DNA of 64,000 nucleotides, from NCBI GenBank assembly GCA_965153455.1, contig OZ234500.1:6448001-6512000 (forward strand), read 5' to 3'. Source of the DNA: Sphagnum compactum (Eukaryota; Bryophyta; Sphagnopsida; Sphagnales). The notes beneath the pieces were generated by a model that did no database searches, was not told the DNA's origin, and saw only the letters and a list, made by a program, of their open reading frames with translations. The position numbers and the translations under genes were made by a program. Positions 59,200 through 64,000 of the stretch are shown in pieces; position 1 is the first letter of the stretch; each line of letters begins with the position of its first letter.

Positions 59200-60930
59200 G
59201 TTATGAACCATTGTCATTTTGAGTAAGGGCATATGCAAATTAAGGTTGTGAGTAGAAAAAAGGTTAGCACAACTTTGCCACCATCACCCACCTTTCAAGA
59301 GGTACAAAAAAATGGCCTTCAAAACAATCAAGTGAGTGTGAAAATTATTTTTTTGCATGTTGTGGTTTCATAACTTAGAATTGTGGATAAACTACACCAG
59401 ATGTTATCATAACCTCATGCTTTGGGAAATGTAATTCAAGCTTTGTAACAAGATGTGAACTGCCCTCTCACATTCATCTTTCACCTTGGTGGCAACCTTG
59501 TTGAGAGCGTCCTTGGTGATAGGCTAAAAACCAATAAAAGGTCATTATTATTAGTTCGATAAATAAAGTATGTGCCTCCAACAAATAAAAATGCAACTTA
59601 TACGAGTTTTTTTTCTCACCATCATGGAAATTAGAAAACTAGTTCATGGGAAAGTTGTCATTGGATATAGTGAGAAGATAATTGAAATCATCAAATGTTG
59701 GATCTTCATACTTAGTAAAGGGATCACAGTAAAACTTGAACAAGTCTTGTTGGGTAGGCTTGAAAATGTCCATAAAGTTGTAAATAAACACATCCCTATG
59801 TTGTGTAATTTTATCAACGTATGCACACACTCAAGCAAAAGCAATATACAAAGCAGCCCTAGAATGAACTCAACATCGCATAATGAATTCAAGTTCTTCA
59901 AATCAACTTCACTTTTTGCAAATTTAACTTGCATCTTGACAATTCAAAAAACAATATTCAGTAAACACCCTCTTTGCTAGAAAGGCCATGGAAATCCATC
60001 AAATGTTGACATTTTGAATCAATTTGTTATTTTTAATGTTGATAAGGTTAATAGGCTTGTGGAATTCTCAAAAATTCTTTGAGTTGTGAGCAAATAATGC
60101 ATATAAATCTTGCCACAAATATTTGAATCAATGCATTAGATATAGTTCTAAAAAAATGAACACATCCAAGTTTGTTTTGTGGGCAAAATAGTGAACTCCG
60201 TCTAGAAAAAGGGCAACATATTTTTTGAATAACAATCTGACACCCGTTTGATTTCCTTAGAAAATGATGTTGCCATTGCAACCCATACTAACCATCTTTC
60301 TTACCAAAACATCCAACCTTAGCCCACCAAAGTCCTATAAAAACTTAACCATCAAAGAAAAATATTGTTAGACGTGGAAAACACACGAATTGTTTCAACA
60401 CAAAGGAGGATGGGAATCCTCTTCCACCTTTAGACCATGTATAAGTGTAAATTGAGACCCACTAACTATCATTACTTATCATAATTTTATATTCATCAAT
60501 GGTAATAAAGTAACAATAGCAAATAGTATGAACCAACATAAATACCTAGTTGGGACACCAAACATTTCCATGGTCCAACGTTTTTCAGCAAGTTGTTTAA
60601 CTTTGGAGTTAGAAGTTTTTCTTTTCCTTCAACAAATGTGCAAATTTTACATCTAATTTGGTGCATTACACCCTTTTCATTGATCACAAATTTAAATCAA
60701 ATTGTAAGCACATTATCCAAACATTTTGAAACTTCCTTGATCCATCACATAATTTCCTATTCTTCTTAACATTTTTCGTAATTTGTCCTCACAAGCTTCA
60801 TTAAACATTGTTGCTAATGATTTTTCATCAAAAGAAATAAAAGCACAATGTCTTGATGAAGAAGATGGACAAACTTCATCTTCAACAATGAAGGTACAAG
60901 ATAGATTGGTTTGAACTTGAAATTATTGGG
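59200..60930 (-). pseudogene. Old plant hAT transposase relic
   Basis: Reading leftward on the minus strand, scattered frames give the ordered landmarks of the plant hAT family with an N-terminal zinc finger: CKICTFVEGKEKLLTPKL (about 60650), HYFAHKTNLDVF (60164-60196; usual MAHRTNLAV), WISMAFLAKRV (59968-60000; usual TRWISM..AKRV), CDVEFILGL, RDVFIYNFMDIFKPTQQDLF, DPFTKYEDPTFDDFNYLL (59660-59750) and KDECERAVHILLQSL (about 59440-59480). Frame changes and stops separate them, so it is dead. AT content equals the background, suggesting great age. Confidence 0.75.
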
Positions 60931-61015
60931 AATTTGCAAAGGATTCATGGCAATTGTACATTTGAAGAAAACAAAGTTCAATGATCAAGTTCTGAAAGCA
61001 TATGCCCTTAGATGA

Positions 61016-62062
61016 TATAGTAGTAAAAAATCAAGTTTCTTTGACTTGAAAGTTTAATCAAAAGACACCCTATTTAGATAGTTGTAAAAAAAACCCTTTG
61101 TCATTTTGGACAAGTTGATTTTAACGTGTATATTGTCACCGGGTGGTCATTATTGACCAGTTTTTTTGATTGGTTATTTTGACTTGTAAGGCAATGGATC
61201 ATTTCATTAATCAAAATAACATACAAATTAAAAAATTTATTTCAAAAATAAAGTTATAATGGTAGGTAGCTAGCTAGATACTTGTGGTAGCTTAACTACC
61301 CAATATAACCTACTTATCCTAACTACCCAACCGAGCTACCCAATTTCGTTTACCTAACATAGTTACCCAACCTAACATACCTAACATAGCCCCCTAAACA
61401 TGAACATAAGTTATAAAAATTAGGAATTGAACCCCTCACCTCCATGTTGATAGACCAAATGCTTACCAATGGACTACAATTTCATAAATCAATGTTAACT
61501 TTTGTCAATTTTTTTATTTAACATTTTGTAATATTGTATATTGTAAATTTATGTAAGTAGATACCATAATTAATAAATAATGAACTGTGTAACTTAATAA
61601 GTAGGAGGTGTATTGGCCATCAAATTACCTATCGACCTAATTCATTATGCTACTTAGGTGCCTACTTACTAAGTAGCTACCTACCTAGCTACTTAAATAC
61701 CTATTAGGTACCTAGGTAGGTCGGTAAGTATGATGGTACCTAAGTACAAAGGTATGATGTCATTTTTGTTTTTTCAATTTGAATAGATGTCTTATTTGAC
61801 TACAAACCCAATGGCCATCTTGACCAAGTATGTTCTTTTTGTTCGTCCAACTTGATTGAGTGTTTGATTTAATTGGAACCTATTTGCAATCTTAATTGAG
61901 GATATCAATTTTTGCCTTATTTGACATGTAATCAAATTGATCAATTGAAAACTACAATGAACATTCATACGATGAACTTCTACTCAAAATGGACACTTCA
62001 CCAATCAAAAAATACCAATTAGTGAACTTGAACAACTTGAAAAAAATACCTTTCTACATGTG
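61016..62062. mobile_element. CACTA-type non-autonomous element, copy C
   Basis: Internal sequence follows copy A closely: CCTTTGTCATTTTGGACAAG with TTGATTTTAAC, a CCGGGTGGTC segment, GTAG microsatellite, TTAGGAATTGAACCCC with CTTACCAATGGAC, a second GTAG tract and TTGACCA-type motifs. The ends are eroded (left near ATAGTAGTAAAAAATC, right near the complement of CACATGTAGAAAGG), so limits are within about 10 bases at best. Confidence 0.65.
61423..61476 (-). other. tRNA-like Pol III promoter inside copy C
   Basis: On the minus strand TAGTCCATTGG (A-box pattern, 10 of 11) is followed at tRNA spacing by GGTTCAATTCC (61423-61433), an excellent B box. Best preserved of the four. Confidence 0.55.
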
Positions 62063-63090
62063 ATAAAAGATCAAAATATTTTCAACTTTCAAATAACAAT
62101 ATATGATTATGAGAGAAACAAGAACGAATCATCATCATCAAAATTTAGGAGTTTAATTTTCAAGCTTTTAAGAAATATGCACAAAAGATGAAGCCTTCAA
62201 AAAATAAAAACACCCAAGTGAATCCAATTATATATTTTTAAAATGCAAGCAATGAACATCAAGATTCAAAAATCAACTTGCAAAACATTGAAATGGTGAA
62301 AGATATTATAAAAAATTACAATCAATAATAAGGACTCAAAACTCAAAAGCTTCTAGATTTCTTAAGAATTAAATACAAAAAACAAATTCTTGCAAAATCA
62401 CAAATATCTATTTGAACACCATGCTAGCAATGACAAGGGTTTCTTTTGGTGCAATTTCTAGTGCATAAAAAGGAGTCAAGATATGGTACTTTTTGTTGTT
62501 ATTTAGAACAGTGCCATGTTTATGCTATAACAATAAACAAATGAAGATAAAAAAATTTGCAATATGAAAAATAACAAGTTGGATTAAGGAGCTTGGATTA
62601 TGGAACATCTAAGTTTGTTAGGAATTACGCATAAACATTTGAAGGGTGAGCCCTTCAAAATTATGAATGCAAAGAGACAACAAATCATGATCACGGATTC
62701 AAGACTCATGATTTACATGAACTTGGATTTTGCAAGTTATAAACAATCAAGTACTTAAAAGTGAAGCCTTCAAGTATCAAGAATCATTTTAAATCCAAAA
62801 TTCAAAATTATTCAACCACTATGAATCAATAAACATCAAGAATGAATATATGAACCATTGAACAAACAAGATCAAATAATTTATAACAAACCAAAATCAG
62901 GTTTAGGAACTAGGCTTGGAAGTTGGAAATTTGCTTCTAAATTCTAAAACTTAGAAATTTACAACACATGACAACATATAATCTTAGAATCCAAATGTAA
63001 GCTACTAAGCAAGATTAATATGGTGTTTCAAAGTTTATTTACTTTCAAGATCTGGATTTTGTTTCACCCATAGGCATCCCACTTTATATT
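62063..63090. other. AT-rich, nothing recognised
   Basis: Purine-rich plus strand with many CAAGATTCAAAA-like phrases. No gene seen. Confidence 0.4.
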
Positions 63091-63096
63091 TAGCGT

Positions 63097-63165
63097 TTGC
63101 CGAACGATGTCGAATTTAACTAAATTTGGCGCAAGGTGAAAGTTAAATTCGGCGCGATTCGGCAA
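63097..63165. repeat. 24-bp inverted repeat beside the hAT-like gene
   Basis: 63097-63120 and 63142-63165 are inverted copies matching at 19 of 24 positions, including the outer 8 and inner 10 (CGAATTTAAC). The spacer is 21 bases. A place just downstream of a transposase stop suggests a subterminal transposase-binding region. AAATTTGGCGC and AAATTCGGCGC are further echoes. Confidence 0.8.
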
Positions 63166-63194
63166 TGTTTATTTAGATAGTATTCCCAGTAGAA

Positions 63195-64000
63195 TTAGAC
63201 CTTCAGGTTGTGCATACGGCGGTACTGCTTTGCATGGAGGATTCCTTCGAGGCTTGCATTAGTCAAACTCATGCGGTTCTTGTTCTTCTCATACTTCACC
63301 ACCGAAAAGTCACTCTCAACAGTGGATGTACCGGGAAAGATGGTCGCCAGACCTCTGACGAATTTCTCCAGCAACAGATACGTGTTGTGGAGACCGATCC
63401 AAGCATCACGGTACGCAGCGCTGTCGTCGAAGCTGTCAATGGAGCTCTTCACATCGGGTTGGCGGTGGTACGAGTCACACAAAGCCTTGTGCTGGCGCCC
63501 AATATTCTCAATCTCCTCGTTGCTGAAAGTGTAATCAAGGCGCTCCCTGTGGCGCTGCAGATAAACGCAGAAGTCGCAGGGCAGAATGCGGACAAGCTGA
63601 TGGGGTAGAACATCGGGAGCTGCGTTGATATAGGCCTCGTTCTCTTCGGTTCTCTCCGCAACAACGGCGGTAATGCCATCCACCAATTCGAGGATGGCGG
63701 ATGCTGACAATCGCAAAAGTGTCTCACGATGCCCGCTGTCCATTGCGGAGAGGCGATCTTTGACGAACATGCCCAAGTCCTCCATACAGCCACTGATGGT
63801 AGCGAATGCGACCGCATAGTCGCCCGAATCAGAAAGCTGGTGCGTCGCATCGTCGATCGCGCCGCGCTGTGCCTCCGTCAATATCCCAACTATCCCAACC
63901 TTGTTGTTGATCTCGAGCACCAGGCGCTTCAAGGTGTGATGTTGGTTGCACAGCAGCGCGCCATGCCTCTGTAGGGATTTGCATGAGATGGTAGCGATGC
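63195..64000 (-). CDS. hAT-like transposase, C-terminal part, cut by the window edge
   Basis: An open frame runs from the right edge of the window leftward to a stop at 63195-63197: at least 268 residues with no stop or frameshift. It remains open upstream of the first possible start in the window, so the true start lies outside. The C-terminus FPGTSTVESDFSVVKYEKNK followed by RMSLTNASLEGILHAKQY fits the hAT dimerisation region. Upstream CNQHHTLKRLVLEINNKVG looks like the segment after the RNase-H-like catalytic core. The closest wording I remember is from transposon-like genes of oomycetes. G+C is clearly above the neighbouring DNA. This suggests a young element or recent arrival. Catalytic Asp/Glu residues lie mostly outside the window. 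Confidence 0.7.
   Translation of the reverse strand, partial: IATISCKSLQRHGALLCNQHHTLKRLVLEINNKVGIVGILTEAQRGAIDDATHQLSDSGDYAVAFATISGCMEDLGMFVKDRLSAMDSGHRETLLRLSASAILELVDGITAVVAERTEENEAYINAAPDVLPHQLVRILPCDFCVYLQRHRERLDYTFSNEEIENIGRQHKALCDSYHRQPDVKSSIDSFDDSAAYRDAWIGLHNTYLLLEKFVRGLATIFPGTSTVESDFSVVKYEKNKNRMSLTNASLEGILHAKQYRRMHNLKV

Noticed and set aside
63449-63850. 133-codon minus-strand frame and plus-strand frames over the hAT-like gene
   Set aside because: Shadows in other frames of the GC-rich transposase frame.

Overview
This is nuclear DNA from a land plant. Three intron-bearing plant genes, a plant microRNA hairpin and decayed Ty1/copia, hAT and CACTA-type transposons sit in a very AT-rich background. 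The genes are clearly richer in G+C than the DNA between them. A miR477-type hairpin and small genes lost in a sea of old, badly decayed repeats fit a bryophyte, lycophyte, fern or other plant with a repeat-rich genome. I cannot name the species.

Layout. Bases 1-73 are the last codons of an amino-acid (NADP-type glutamate) dehydrogenase. From 74 to about 21.5 kb there are only relics: a serine-hydrolase (SERAC1-like) fragment at 2.0 kb, a CACTA-ended element at 4.2-5.3 kb, an FCP1/SCP-like phosphatase pseudogene at 11.8-12.5 kb, several dispersed repeats, and minisatellites around 17.2-17.9 kb. At 22.2-25.5 kb lies a complete three-exon LPR1-type multicopper ferroxidase gene (590 aa). From 26.8 to 32.3 kb is one decayed Ty1/copia element broken by three separate DNA-element insertions, two of them with visible target duplications. 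From 33.5 to 39.3 kb there are CACTA-like ends, tRNA-like Pol III boxes, low-complexity hairpin arrays and a polypurine tract. At 40.0-43.4 kb lies a complete seven-exon sterol 4-alpha-methyl oxidase gene (SMO2 type, 276 aa). From 44.9 to 49.6 kb are three minisatellite arrays. A GC-richer island at 54.5-56.6 kb contains a miR477-like precursor on the minus strand. An old hAT transposase relic lies at 59.2-60.9 kb, and a third CACTA/tRNA-like composite at 61.0-62.1 kb. The right edge holds the C-terminal part of a GC-rich, uninterrupted hAT-like transposase that runs off the window; it looks much younger than its surroundings and resembles hAT proteins I associate with oomycetes.

The host genes are unrelated in function: nitrogen metabolism, iron/phosphate sensing and sterol synthesis. 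There is no operon-like logic. The most unusual material is a family of about 1.05-1.1 kb CACTA-ended elements that each carry a tRNA-like Pol III promoter flanked by GTAG microsatellites, followed by the miR477 locus and the GC-rich hAT element.
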